Of a DNA stretch of 64,000 nucleotides, positions 1-8,848 are shown one piece after another. The DNA comes from Archangium lansingense (lineage in GTDB: Bacteria > Myxococcota > Myxococcia > Myxococcales > Myxococcaceae), in contig NZ_JAPNKA010000001.1 of assembly GCF_026626635.1 (NCBI RefSeq), positions 1,798,001 through 1,862,000 on the forward strand. The letters run 5' to 3'. Numbering within the stretch: position 1 is the stretch's first letter; every line of letters starts with the position of its first letter. A program made the translations under genes and the position numbers. Below the pieces are notes generated by a model. The model worked only from the letters and a program-made list of their open reading frames with translations. It searched no databases and was not told where the DNA came from.

Positions 1-427
1 TGAAGGAACTGGTGGACCCCAGGACCCTCCATGGCGGCGGAAGCGGGCGCCGTGGCCAGCAGGATCGCGGTCAGCACCAGCCTTCGCGACACTCAAAATG
101 ATCCAATCTGCCACCTGAACAGAGCGGAGCGCCGTCCGGGAGAGGAAGAAGCTCGGACCCAGCAAGAGGCCTTCTTCGAGGGTTGCGACGCTCACCGGAC
201 CTTCCCTCCGAAGTTGCTGGCCTTCGATGATGCCACAAGTGCGGAACGAACCGCTCGCGCTCTACCGGATTGGCGGTGACGAGGCGGTGCTGCTCCAAGG
301 TGTCTGCTCCAAGGTGTCGGAGACGCGTAGGGAGCGAGGTGGACTGGCGAGGGGGCTCGCCGTCACATCCGGCACTTCCCTCTTCTGCCTTTATGAATTC
401 TATTCATAGAAAGAAGAGGTCAGCTCC
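1..427. other. No recognisable gene; short tandem repeat
   Basis: I see no convincing coding region here. Short reading frames exist on both strands but none resembles a known family or has a good ribosome site. Positions 291-304 and 305-318 are a perfect tandem repeat of the 14-mer TGCTCCAAGGTGTC. From about 350 onward the sequence is the upstream part of the duplicated block described at 350-659. Confidence 0.5.
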
Positions 428-659
428 ATGGCTACCAACACGCAGCGCGAGGGCTCTCGAGGCCCCGCGGTGGTCCAGCTCCAGAACATGCTGAATAGCA
501 AGGGCTTCCCTGTCGGAGCGGCGGACGGCGCGTTCGGCCCGAAGACGAAGGGGGCGGTGATTGCCTTCCAGCGCGCCATGGGCCTGGCCGCGGACGGCGT
601 CGTCGGCCCCAAGACGTGGGCCGCCCTGGGCGCCGCTGGTGCCACCTTGGGCGCCACGC
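350..659 (+). repeat. Duplicated leader and N-terminal module, copy 1
   Basis: This block of about 310 bp covers the 5' leader, ribosome site, start codon and first ~78 codons of the gene at 428. It recurs 764 bp downstream at 1114-1423 almost base for base. In the coding part the visible difference is Ala to Val at residue 69. Similarity stops abruptly at about 660/1424, exactly where the catalytic domains begin. Confidence 0.9.
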
Positions 660-1069
660 ACACCTCGCCACAGCCCGGTCAGGGCACGGCGGCGGCCTTC
701 GTGGCGAAGGCGCTGGCACAGAATGGTGACCAGTACAGACTCGGCGCGGAGGCGAACCCGAACGATCCAAACCCGAAGGTGTTCGACTGCTCGGAGCTGG
801 TGGAGTGGGCGGCGCGCCAGGTGGGCGTCACATTCCCGGACGGGACGATGAACCAGCTGCCGTACATCAAGCGGAACAACAAGACGATCTCTGTCGCCCA
901 GGCCATCAAAACACTCGGGGCGTTGCTCTTCCGGCCGGGACACGTCGCCATCAGTCTGGGGGATGGGCGCACCATCGAGGCCAAGGGCAAGAAGTACGGC
1001 GTAGGCATCTTCAGCGCTCACAACCGCAAGTGGACGACCGGAGGCCTCATCCCCGGCATGACGTACTGA
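428..1069 (+). CDS. Peptidoglycan-binding NlpC/P60 hydrolase
   Basis: A predicted 213-aa cell-wall amidase/endopeptidase. Residues 9-67 form a PG_binding_1 repeat (GSRGPAVVQLQNML, then GAFGPKT, then DGVVGPKTW). Residues ~90-213 look like an NlpC/P60 papain-like domain, with candidate nucleophile Cys121 in FDCSELVEW, His172 in PGHVAISLGDG and a later His near 194. No signal peptide is visible, so it is either released by a dedicated secretion system or by lysis, or it acts in the cytosol. The start follows AGAAGAGGT at a suitable distance. The next gene is a paralog only in its N-terminal half, a modular arrangement typical of secreted wall-targeting effectors. The family assignment is firm; the effector role is inference. 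Confidence 0.85.
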   Translation: MATNTQREGSRGPAVVQLQNMLNSKGFPVGAADGAFGPKTKGAVIAFQRAMGLAADGVVGPKTWAALGAAGATLGATHTSPQPGQGTAAAFVAKALAQNGDQYRLGAEANPNDPNPKVFDCSELVEWAARQVGVTFPDGTMNQLPYIKRNNKTISVAQAIKTLGALLFRPGHVAISLGDGRTIEAKGKKYGVGIFSAHNRKWTTGGLIPGMTY

Positions 1070-1113
1070 GTCACTCAAGGACCCCAGAAAGGGTGTCAAA
1101 GATGGAAGGGAGC

Positions 1114-1423
1114 GGGGGGCTCTCCGTCTCATCCGGCACTTCCCTCCTCTGCCTTTATGAATCCTATTCATAGAAAGAAGAGGTCAGCTCCATGGCTACC
1201 AACACGCAGCGCGAGGGCTCTCGAGGCCCCGCGGTGGTCCAGCTCCAGAACATGCTGAATAGCAAGGGCTTCCCTGTCGGAGCGGCGGACGGCGCGTTCG
1301 GCCCGAAGACGAAGGGGGCGGTGATTGCCTTCCAGCGCGCCATGGGCCTGGCCGCGGACGGCGTCGTCGGCCCCAAGACGTGGGCCGCCCTGGGCGTCGC
1401 TGGCGCCACCTTGGGCGCCACGC
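1114..1423 (+). repeat. Duplicated leader and N-terminal module, copy 2
   Basis: Second copy of the block at 350-659, at an offset of 764 bp. It includes the same leader around TTTATGAAT(T/C)CTATTCATAG, the same ribosome site and the same peptidoglycan-binding coding sequence. Conservation of the non-coding leader suggests a recent duplication or ongoing gene conversion and implies co-regulation of both genes. Confidence 0.9.
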
Positions 1424-1866
1424 AGACCAACGGCGGCACTCATCTCACCGCGCGCCTCAACAACCAGCCCAACGGCCCCGGGCTGGCCACCGGCTCCATC
1501 ACGGTGGACGGCCGCACGTACCAGTTCAACTCCGGCTCGAGAAAACTCTTGTCGGTGCCGCAGGGCACGTACCGCGTGAGGGCGCATCGCAACAGCCGCT
1601 CCGAGCCAGGTTTCGTGCGTGATGGCGTCGGCTTCAGCTTTCTCATCGAGGACGCACACCGCCCCAACTCTGACGCGATGTCTGACAGGCGCGACAAGGC
1701 GGACGGCATGCGCACGCTGCTGCGCATCCACCCGGACGGTGGTTCGATCGGCACCGCAGGCTGCATCGGCATCGTCGGTAATGGGGCGACGTTGCGTCAG
1801 TTCCGCGACGGCATGAACGCGGAGCTCCGTCGACACGGCGGCACGTGCACGCTCCGCGTGCAGTGA
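1192..1866 (+). CDS. Peptidoglycan-binding protein with L,D-transpeptidase-like C-terminus
   Basis: A 224-aa protein whose first ~78 residues are practically identical to those of the upstream NlpC/P60 gene (PG_binding_1 repeat). The rest is different: residues ~85-224 carry RIHPDGGSIGTAGCIGI, with His180 and Cys191. This matches the His-X(10)-Ser/Thr-X-Gly-Cys signature of YkuD-like L,D-transpeptidases and of the Tlde1/DUF2778 class of T6SS wall-attacking effectors. No signal peptide is visible. Its pairing with a hydrolase of different bond specificity suggests an arsenal of wall-active domains behind one delivery/binding module. The catalytic motif is clear by eye; the exact subfamily and delivery route are inferred. 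Confidence 0.75.
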   Translation: MATNTQREGSRGPAVVQLQNMLNSKGFPVGAADGAFGPKTKGAVIAFQRAMGLAADGVVGPKTWAALGVAGATLGATQTNGGTHLTARLNNQPNGPGLATGSITVDGRTYQFNSGSRKLLSVPQGTYRVRAHRNSRSEPGFVRDGVGFSFLIEDAHRPNSDAMSDRRDKADGMRTLLRIHPDGGSIGTAGCIGIVGNGATLRQFRDGMNAELRRHGGTCTLRVQ

Positions 1867-1942
1867 CGCTGGCAGGCTCACTCGACCCGACCACCTTCCC
1901 TTGGACACCTTCCCTCGACACCCTCCCTCGGGTCTCTCGGGG

Positions 1943-2587
1943 TTAGTGCGCGGGTTGTTCCTGGTCCAGGTCCTCTTCCACCTGCGCCCGCTCTTCTTCG
2001 GTCAGCAGGGGGAACCCGTCGCCCAGGCGGACCACCAGCGGCAACTTCAGGGGTACTCCCGCCCTCGCCAGCTCGAATCTTTCCCACTTCAGGGTGGCCT
2101 CCGCGTCGCCCTGCCCTCCACTGAGGCTGACCAGTCTGCCGTCGCTCACGCGTGCGACGAGGTTCTTCACGGTGAGCGTCACCGTCAGCTTGAAGTGCAG
2201 GACGTACCGACGCCTGCCGTCGATGAGCAGCTCCGCACGAAGTTTGTGGACCGAGGTGAACACATGCGGCTCGTTCAGGGTCACGAGCTCGGTGCGGTCG
2301 GGGTCGGCAACGGTGTTCCGAGCCGCGGCCTTGAGCCGGCGGTACTTCAGAAACCCCATCAGGATGAGCTCACCGAGGTCCATCTCGAGCAACCCGGTAA
2401 GGGTGGTCGCGATCTCCCCCTCGAGCGCCTTCAACGTGATGCGCGACAGGTGATGGAGGACACCGCCGAGCTCATCGAAGGCTTTGCGCTTTTCCAGGCG
2501 GCCCATCAGCACGCGGGGGTCGCCATCGATTCCGCCGAAGAGGAGCTCGCGGACGGTCAGGGGGTGATCGATCGTCTTGGTCATCAT
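1943..2587 (-). CDS. Hypothetical protein coupled to PASTA gene
   Basis: A predicted 214-aa soluble protein that I do not recognise. It starts at the MMTKTIDH methionine, whose ATG overlaps the stop of the upstream PASTA gene by 4 bp (ATGA), so translation is probably coupled. It has no signal peptide or membrane segment. The middle is alternating beta-type sequence (YVLHFKLTVTLTVKNL) and the C-terminal tail is acidic (EEERAQVEEDLDQEQ). It lies convergent to the wall-enzyme gene ending at 1866. Coupling suggests it works with the PASTA protein. Immunity or chaperone roles are possible, but nothing in the sequence shows them. Confidence 0.7.
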   Translation of the reverse strand: MMTKTIDHPLTVRELLFGGIDGDPRVLMGRLEKRKAFDELGGVLHHLSRITLKALEGEIATTLTGLLEMDLGELILMGFLKYRRLKAAARNTVADPDRTELVTLNEPHVFTSVHKLRAELLIDGRRRYVLHFKLTVTLTVKNLVARVSDGRLVSLSGGQGDAEATLKWERFELARAGVPLKLPLVVRLGDGFPLLTEEERAQVEEDLDQEQPAH

Positions 2588-3618
2588 GGGGGTGTTCCCT
2601 TCTCGAACACTTGAGAACCGCGATCTTTTTGGAGCACGACCGTCACGGAATGCCCCTGCTCCTCGCGCGATTCGATTCTCGGCTCTCCGAGTGTGACCTG
2701 CGACTTGATCTGGACGTGTTGATGGACCCATTCCCGCTCGCGCCGGGCGCGGTTCGCGCGAACGGCACGGATCACCGTGAGCAGGAGCCACAGCACGACG
2801 ACAAGGGACCCGGTGACCAGCCAGGGGGTCAGAATCGCGGGACTGGCCACGACGGCCACCCTGGTTCCCGGGCGCACGAGAGTGCCTGGTAAAGGCTTCT
2901 GCCAGAGCACGCGGCCGGCGCCTCTCCCCTGGCCGGACGGCCGGCTCTCGAACTGGAGCCTCGCTTTCCTGGCGGTTTGTCTGGCTTCGGCGACCGGCAT
3001 CCCCAACACCGTGGGAACACGCACGAGCCGTGGCGGGGGGGACGGGGTGGGCCGAGGTGGCGGGGGAGGCGGGGGAGGCGGCTTGAAGCCGAGGCTCACC
3101 TCCTCATTCAGTCGCACGAGCGCTCCTGGCCCGAGGGACTGAGTCGTCACGAGCCAATCGTCTCCGCCTGGGGTCGATTCGGCCTTGGGAGTCAGGCCGT
3201 GCTCGCGCAGCATGCGCGTGGCTTCTTGCCATGTCTGGCCCTTCAGGTCCGGGACCTTCGTTTCGAGCACGAGGGTGACGTAGAGGATGCTCACTGTCCT
3301 GGTGGTCCTGCTCGGGATTTCGAAGGACTCGTCTCCGCTGCCTTCGCCTTCGTGGACCAGAATGAGATCACGATTCGCGCCATCGGGAACTTCCGGCTTG
3401 TGCGTGATATTGACCTGCCATTCTCCTTCTTGATTCTGACGCCAGGTGTTCAGGGCCTCCGTCGCCTCGTCGAGCTTCATTCCCGACAGCGCTGGCAGGT
3501 CCTCCGGCCGCGCCATCGCCGACCGGGATGCGATACCGCTCATGGCGAACGAGAGACAGACGAGCAGGATTGCCCATGGACGGCGCCCTGCAGAGCGTCC
3601 GCGTATGCGTCGTTCCAT
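2584..3618 (-). CDS. Free-standing PASTA-domain membrane protein
   Basis: A predicted 344-aa protein with an N-terminal signal sequence (RRPWAILLVCLSFAMSG). It has a first region of uncertain fold, then a PASTA-like repeat (VPDLKGQTWQEATRMLREHG), a proline-rich linker, and a second PASTA repeat (VPTVLGMPVAEARQTARKA ending PLPGTLVRPGTRVAVV). A single transmembrane helix (~270-292) and a basic cytoplasmic tail of ~50 residues follow. PASTA domains bind muropeptides/lipid II and are normally the sensor part of PknB-like kinases; here there is no kinase domain. AGGGGG lies 7 bp before the chosen start, favouring it over the methionine six codons upstream. It is divergent from a Ser/Thr kinase that itself lacks PASTA repeats. 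Confidence 0.8.
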   Translation of the reverse strand: MERRIRGRSAGRRPWAILLVCLSFAMSGIASRSAMARPEDLPALSGMKLDEATEALNTWRQNQEGEWQVNITHKPEVPDGANRDLILVHEGEGSGDESFEIPSRTTRTVSILYVTLVLETKVPDLKGQTWQEATRMLREHGLTPKAESTPGGDDWLVTTQSLGPGALVRLNEEVSLGFKPPPPPPPPPRPTPSPPPRLVRVPTVLGMPVAEARQTARKARLQFESRPSGQGRGAGRVLWQKPLPGTLVRPGTRVAVVASPAILTPWLVTGSLVVVLWLLLTVIRAVRANRARREREWVHQHVQIKSQVTLGEPRIESREEQGHSVTVVLQKDRGSQVFEKGTPP

Positions 3619-3936
3619 AGCTGTGCCCCCTGACATCCATGATGGACACTGCGGACGGACGTTGTGCCGACGGCGGACAGACCTCGACAGGTAAGCCCAA
3701 TCAAAGATGCACTACTACTGGAGCCAGGACTCGGTGAATCCCTCGCGCCTCATCCCGATGGGGCCGCAGGTGGACCTGCTCGCCGAGCACAACCGCGCCC
3801 GGCTGGGCCCCCGCAGGCTCGCCCCCGCGCCGGGCGTCACGCGGCACTGAGCGTCGCATCTGACGTTTCCGGACTCATACCTTCCAGAGTGGACCACTGC
3901 TCGAACGGCGTGGCAGCGGCGTCGCTGGGAGAGCGG
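3619..3936. other. Divergent intergenic region with short ORF remnant
   Basis: This region separates the leftward PASTA operon from the rightward kinase and should carry both promoters, though I could not fix -10/-35 boxes by eye. A 47-codon frame at 3707-3850 (beginning MHYYWSQDSVNP, ending at TGA) has gene-like composition. It looks like the 3' end of a lost gene of unknown identity. Confidence 0.4.
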
Positions 3937-6900
3937 ATGAGCATGAGCAGGGACGTCACGCGGGAGGAGGCGCACGAGGGGGAGGCCTCCTCGGGAGCCT
4001 CGGACTTCGAGGACTCCTTCCTGAGGGAGCTGCGCGAGTCTGAGCCGTTGCTCGGGCTCCCGCCCCCAGGGGCGCGGCTCGGGGGCCCGGATGGCCGCCG
4101 GTATCTCATCCTCGCCTGGATGGGCGGCGGGGGAATGGGCCAGGTCTTCCGTGCCCGGGACGAGACCCTGCAGCGGGAGGTGGCGCTCAAGTTTCTCCTG
4201 CCGCGCCCGGGCTCCGAGGCCGAGGCGCTCGCGGAAGCGCGGGCGGTGGCCCGGCTGGACCACGAGAACATCGTCCGCATCTTCGACGTGTCCGAGTGGC
4301 GGGGCAGTCCGGACGAGCCGGGCCTGCCCTTCCTGGTGATGGAGTGCCTGGAAGGGGAGTCGCTCGCCACGCTGCTGAAGCGGGGACGGCTGGAGCCGCG
4401 GCGCGCGCTGGAGGTGCTGGACGGCATCGCCGCGGGGCTGGCGCACGCGCACGAGCGAGGCATCGTCCACCGGGACCTCAAGCCGGCCAATGTCTTCCTC
4501 ACCCCGCCAGGAACGGTGAAGCTGCTGGACTTCGGCCTGTCGCACCTGATGGTGTCCAGCGACCCGCGGGTGCCGCACCATGCGGGAGCGGGGACGCCGG
4601 CGTACATGGCGCCGGAGCAGTGGGGCGGCGGGCTCCAGGACGCACGCACGGATGTGTGGGCGGCCGGAGTCGTGCTCTACGAGATGCTCACCGGGGAGCT
4701 GCCCTTCCCACGCCTCCTACTCCCGGAGCTGCGCGAGCGGGTGGTGTCGGGGGAGCCGATGCCCCCGGTGCGCGCGCGCAACCCGGAGGTGCCACCGGAG
4801 GTGGAGTCGCTCCTGGCCACGGCGCTGGCCAAGGAGCCGGCCCGGCGTTTCCCCTCGGTGCGGGAGCTGCGGCACGAGCTGCGCGAGCTGCGGGCGCGCC
4901 TCGCCAGTCCCGGCTTCGAGGAGCCGGAGCCGGTGAGCAGTCAGCGCCGGCAACTGGTCCTGCTCTGCTGCCGGCTCACGGGCCTCTCCGGGCTCGTGGG
5001 GCGGCTGGATGCAGAAGACCTGGGAGAGCTGGAGGTGGCCTTCCAGCAGGGCTGTGCGGAGGTCATCCGGCAGCGCGGCGGCAGGAACCTGTCCATGGGG
5101 GGCGAGGTGTTCGCCTGTTTCGGTTGCCCGCGGGTGCGGGAGGACGACTCGGAACAGGCCGTGCGCGCGGCGCTGCACCTGGCCCACGCCGTGCCGGAGC
5201 TGCTCCAGCGGAGGCTGCCACACCTGCCCCTGTCGGGGCTGGGGGCGAAGGCAGGCCTGCACACGGGCCGGATGGTCCTGGACCTGCGCGCCATGCAGGG
5301 CGAGGCCCCCAGGGTGGTGTCCTGGCTCGCGGAGCAGGCCGGGCCCGGGGAGGTGCTCGCCAGCGAGGCGACGTGGAGGCAGGTGCGCGGGGCCTTCGAG
5401 ACGGAGAGCCTCGGGGCTCGTGACTTCATGGGCCTGGCGGGGCCGGCACCTATGGAGGTCCACCGCGTGCTGCGCGAGCGGGAGGTGCGGGTCCGTTTCG
5501 ACCGGACGCTGGTGGCCGGTGGCCTCACGCCCCTGGTGGGGAGGGAGCCCGAGCTGCGGCGGCTTCTGGAGCTCTGGGACGGGGCGAGGGACGGGCGGGG
5601 CGCCTTCGTCCTGGTGCGCGGCGAAGCGGGCATCGGCAAATCCCGCCTCCTCCAGGAGTTGCGCGAGCGCGTGCCCCCGGAGACCGCCACGCGCTGGCGG
5701 TTCCAGTGCTGGTCGCGGCTCGGCGCCAGCGCTCTGCCTCCGGTCGCCGAGGTACTCCAGCGCCTCCTGCGCTTCTCCCCGGAGAGCACGCCCCAGCGGC
5801 ACCTGGAGGAGCTGGAGGCGCAGCTGGGCGAGAGGGGCCTGCCGGAGGAGGACATTCAGTTGTTGGGACTGCTCCTCTCGCTGCCCGTGCCCGAGGGCTC
5901 TCCGGTCTACCGCTTCACCCCCGCGCGGCGGCAGGAGAAGACGTACGAGGCCCTGGTGGACGTGCTGCTGTGCATGGCGAGGCAGCGCCCGGTGCTCCTC
6001 GCCGTCGAGGATCTGCAGTGGGCGGACTCCTCCTGGCTCGAGTTCCTCGGCACCCTGCTCGAGCGTCTCGAGAGTGCGCGCCTGCTCGTCGTGCTCAGTG
6101 CTCGCCCCGAGTTCCAGCCCGCGTGGCCCTCCCGCGGCAGGTTCCACCGGCTCTTCCTGGAGCGCCTGCCGGCCGGGCTCGCGACGGAGTTGGTGAGGCA
6201 GGCGGCCGGGGACCGTGAGCTGCCGGAGGAAACGGTGCGGGAGCTGGTGGGGAAGACGGATGGCATTCCGCTCTTCCTCGAGGAGATGACGCGCTGGGTG
6301 CTGGAGGGAGGGGCGCTGGCATCCATCCCGGTCACCCTGCACGAACTGCTGCTGGCGCGGTTGGATCTGCTCCCCTCACGGCAGAAGACGCTGGCCCAGC
6401 TCGGGGCGGTGGTGGGGAGGGACTTCTCACGGGCCCTGCTGGCGGCCGTCACGGGGCGCGAGGACTCCGACCTGCGGCGTGAGCTCGGGGGGCTGGTGGA
6501 GGCGGGGTTGCTGCAGGAGGAGCGGGAGGAGACGGACGAGCCCCAGTACCAGTTCCGGCACGCGCTCTTCCAGGAGGCGGCGTACCAATCCCTGCCGCGC
6601 AGCGAGAGGAGACAGCATCACCAGCACATCGCGCGAGTGCTGGTGGCGCGATTCCCCGCGGTGGTGGAGGCAAGGCCCGAGGTGCTCGCCTACCACTACA
6701 CGGAGGCGGGAGAGCCCGCGCTGGCCATCCCCTCCTGGTATCAGGCCGGGATGCTCGCCTTCAAGCGCATGGCCACACCGGAAGTGGTGGGGCACCTCTC
6801 GCGGGCGCAGGCACTGCTGCGCGGCCTGCCGGAGCCCCTTGGCCACCCTGTCCAGGAGCTGCAGCTGTTGACGGGCCTGGGCTACGCCCAAGCAGTGCTG

Positions 6901-8022
6901 CAAGGGTTCGGCTCGCCAGAAGTGACGCGGACGTATACGCGGGTCTGGGAGCTGGTGCGGCGGATGGACGAGCTCACGCCCCAGCTCGAATCGAGTCTCT
7001 GGATCATCTTCAACTTTCACCAGCAGCGGGCGGAATTGCATTTGTGCCACGAGTTGGCCGAGAAGGTGGTGCGCCAGGGAGAGCGCCAGCGAAGCCCGGA
7101 ACTGCTCGCCATGGGCTATCAGATGAGGGCGGGCGAGTTGTCTTCCAAGGGCCGTGCGCGGTCCGCTCTGGAGTCCAGCGAGCGCGCGATGGCCTGTGCG
7201 CGCTCCGTCCCCGAGGCGCACCGGGGAAGGTTGTTGGCGAGGTTGCTGGCCCATGCCTCCATCCTCCAATCGGTGTCAGGCAGGCTGGAGCAGGCCCGGG
7301 AGTCTGGGCGGGAGGCGCTGTCCCTGGCCCGGAGCACCGGCGAACCCCTCTTTCTGTCCATGGTGCTGTTCTACACACTCTACGCCTGCGTGCTCCGCTT
7401 GGATGTCCAGGAAGCCCTGAGGTTGGTGGACGAGTCCCTCGCCATATCCGGCGAGCGCAGCGATTGGTTCTGGTCGGTGTGGGTGAATGCCACTCGGGGT
7501 GGGTTCCTGGCCGGGCTGGGGCAGCCTCGAGAGGGTCTGATGCTCGTGCAACAGCAAGTCACACGCTGCAGAGCCCTGGGGATCCAGGACGCACTGCTTT
7601 ACTGCCTTGTTGTGCTCGCGCATGTCCACCTGATGCTGGGTCAGGCCGGCGAGGGACTGAGGGCGGTGGATGAGGCATTGGGCGAGGTGCGGGAGAAGGG
7701 AATGCTCGGCATGGAGGACGAACTGCACCGCGTGCGCGGAGAGTTGCTGCGCGTCGCGGGGCGGGAGCGCGAGGCGCGGAGTGCCTTCTTCCGTGCCCTC
7801 GCCGTGGCCCGGGAGCAGGGGGCGCTCCTCTTGGAACTGCGCGCGACGGTGGGCCTGGGCCGGCTGCTGGGGGACACGGGGCGGCCGGAGGTGGCGCGGA
7901 GGCTCCTGGAGCGAGTCCTCGGCCGGTTCGAGGTGGGCGTGGACTCGGTCGACCTCTCGGAGGCGCGGACGCTGCTGGCGCGGCTCTCCGGCGGTGAGCC
8001 GCCGGGCGTCGCGCCCCACTGA
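3937..8022 (+). CDS. Ser/Thr kinase-pseudocyclase-ATPase-TPR fusion
   Basis: A predicted 1,361-aa cytoplasmic signalling protein. In order: an eukaryotic-like kinase (~56-325) with loop GGGGMGQV at 63-70, VALK Lys85, HRDLKPANV, DFGLS and APEQW; a class III nucleotidyl-cyclase-like fold (~338-500); an AAA_16/STAND-type ATPase with Walker A GEAGIGKS at ~562 and Walker B-like LLAVEDLQWAD; and a helical TPR-like C-terminus (~960-1361). The cyclase metal-binding Asp positions are replaced (LLCCRLTGLSGL, NLSMGGEVFACFG), so that domain is probably a non-catalytic sensor. The start is set at MSMSRD by comparison with the paralog at 9717 and by GGGAGAG just upstream. The architecture and length match proteins catalogued as TOMM-system kinase/cyclase fusions, but no TOMM precursor or cyclodehydratase is nearby. 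Confidence 0.9.
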   Translation: MSMSRDVTREEAHEGEASSGASDFEDSFLRELRESEPLLGLPPPGARLGGPDGRRYLILAWMGGGGMGQVFRARDETLQREVALKFLLPRPGSEAEALAEARAVARLDHENIVRIFDVSEWRGSPDEPGLPFLVMECLEGESLATLLKRGRLEPRRALEVLDGIAAGLAHAHERGIVHRDLKPANVFLTPPGTVKLLDFGLSHLMVSSDPRVPHHAGAGTPAYMAPEQWGGGLQDARTDVWAAGVVLYEMLTGELPFPRLLLPELRERVVSGEPMPPVRARNPEVPPEVESLLATALAKEPARRFPSVRELRHELRELRARLASPGFEEPEPVSSQRRQLVLLCCRLTGLSGLVGRLDAEDLGELEVAFQQGCAEVIRQRGGRNLSMGGEVFACFGCPRVREDDSEQAVRAALHLAHAVPELLQRRLPHLPLSGLGAKAGLHTGRMVLDLRAMQGEAPRVVSWLAEQAGPGEVLASEATWRQVRGAFETESLGARDFMGLAGPAPMEVHRVLREREVRVRFDRTLVAGGLTPLVGREPELRRLLELWDGARDGRGAFVLVRGEAGIGKSRLLQELRERVPPETATRWRFQCWSRLGASALPPVAEVLQRLLRFSPESTPQRHLEELEAQLGERGLPEEDIQLLGLLLSLPVPEGSPVYRFTPARRQEKTYEALVDVLLCMARQRPVLLAVEDLQWADSSWLEFLGTLLERLESARLLVVLSARPEFQPAWPSRGRFHRLFLERLPAGLATELVRQAAGDRELPEETVRELVGKTDGIPLFLEEMTRWVLEGGALASIPVTLHELLLARLDLLPSRQKTLAQLGAVVGRDFSRALLAAVTGREDSDLRRELGGLVEAGLLQEEREETDEPQYQFRHALFQEAAYQSLPRSERRQHHQHIARVLVARFPAVVEARPEVLAYHYTEAGEPALAIPSWYQAGMLAFKRMATPEVVGHLSRAQALLRGLPEPLGHPVQELQLLTGLGYAQAVLQGFGSPEVTRTYTRVWELVRRMDELTPQLESSLWIIFNFHQQRAELHLCHELAEKVVRQGERQRSPELLAMGYQMRAGELSSKGRARSALESSERAMACARSVPEAHRGRLLARLLAHASILQSVSGRLEQARESGREALSLARSTGEPLFLSMVLFYTLYACVLRLDVQEALRLVDESLAISGERSDWFWSVWVNATRGGFLAGLGQPREGLMLVQQQVTRCRALGIQDALLYCLVVLAHVHLMLGQAGEGLRAVDEALGEVREKGMLGMEDELHRVRGELLRVAGREREARSAFFRALAVAREQGALLLELRATVGLGRLLGDTGRPEVARRLLERVLGRFEVGVDSVDLSEARTLLARLSGGEPPGVAPH

Positions 8023-8280
8023 GTCACCTCCGAGGAGGCCGCGGAGGCGGTGACGGCGGCGGGCTTCCCGCCCGGCTCGGCTGTGTTCCGCTATGTCGTC
8101 ACCGAGCAGGAGGCCACCTTCCGCGAGGGCAACCCGGGCATCGCCTTCGTCAACGGCGCCTCCCACGGCTTCACGGTAGTGGAGGTGGGCGTCGAGGAGG
8201 CGCTCGCCTCTTACCACCTCCTCCCCATCAGCGAGGTTCACGTTGGGGGTCCGCGGCCCGGCTCCCTCGATGCGGCGTGA
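8023..8280 (+). pseudogene. 3' remnant, possibly PhoD-type phosphatase C-terminus
   Basis: This is an open frame continuing in phase directly after the kinase stop codon and closing at TGA 8278-8280. The translation (VTSEEAAEAV, then GNPGIAFVNGASHGFTVVEV) looks like the C-terminal strand region of alkaline phosphatase D proteins, where a HGF/Y-x-V-V-x-V segment ends the domain. It has no proper start and no ribosome site; the only internal start is GTG at 8050. I read it as the tail of a gene whose body was replaced when the kinase arrived. The family call is weak. Confidence 0.3.
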
Positions 8281-8391
8281 GTAGCCTCAAGCTGGGAATG
8301 CGAGCCCCGCGGCCCATGGCAGCGGCGAGGGCGGCGCCTCGAAGCGAGCTGGTAAAAGCTCCTGCAATCCGCGAATGGGGGGAAATGAAGA

Positions 8392-8715
8392 ATGGCTGAC
8401 GACAATCAAGGCCGTGAAGTATCGATGACGGATTTGCTCAAGACGATACTCACCGACCCGGGCCTTACCCCGGAACAAAAGAAGAGTCTGGTTGACGAGG
8501 TCCGTAAGAATTCGCCGGCCCTTTCGGACCGTTGGCTGTACCGATGGGTGATCTGGTTCCTCGGCGTCACCGTGGTCCTGGCCGTCATCTGCCTGGCCCT
8601 GCTTGCTGGCTTGGGCAAAGAGATTCCGCAGGGATTGGTCGCCCTGGGTTCCGCGGCGGCAGGCGGACTGGCCGGACTGCTGGCGCCATCTCCGAGAGCC
8701 AAACAGAATGAGTAG
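8392..8715 (+). CDS. Small single-pass membrane protein
   Basis: A predicted 107-aa protein of unknown function. Residues 1-48 are charged and helical (MTDLLKTILTDPGLTPEQKK). Residues ~50-70 form a transmembrane helix (WVIWFLGVTVVLAVICLALL), and a second, weaker Gly/Ala-rich hydrophobic stretch (LVALGSAAAGGLAGLLA) lies near the end. GGGGGAAATGAAG precedes the ATG. It sits alone between the two kinase paralogs and is followed at ~130 bp by a PRC-barrel gene in the same orientation. Real gene likely; role unknown. Confidence 0.7.
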   Translation: MADDNQGREVSMTDLLKTILTDPGLTPEQKKSLVDEVRKNSPALSDRWLYRWVIWFLGVTVVLAVICLALLAGLGKEIPQGLVALGSAAAGGLAGLLAPSPRAKQNE

Positions 8716-8848
8716 GGACCACAGCACCCGCTTCCCCGGCCCGAGCACCTCAGAGGCCTTCCTATGAGGCGGGCCAGCGCCCCACTGCCAACTCCGTTGT
8801 CGCGGGTCGGCGCTGTGCCCATTTTTCTTGAGGGGAAGGAGATGGGGG

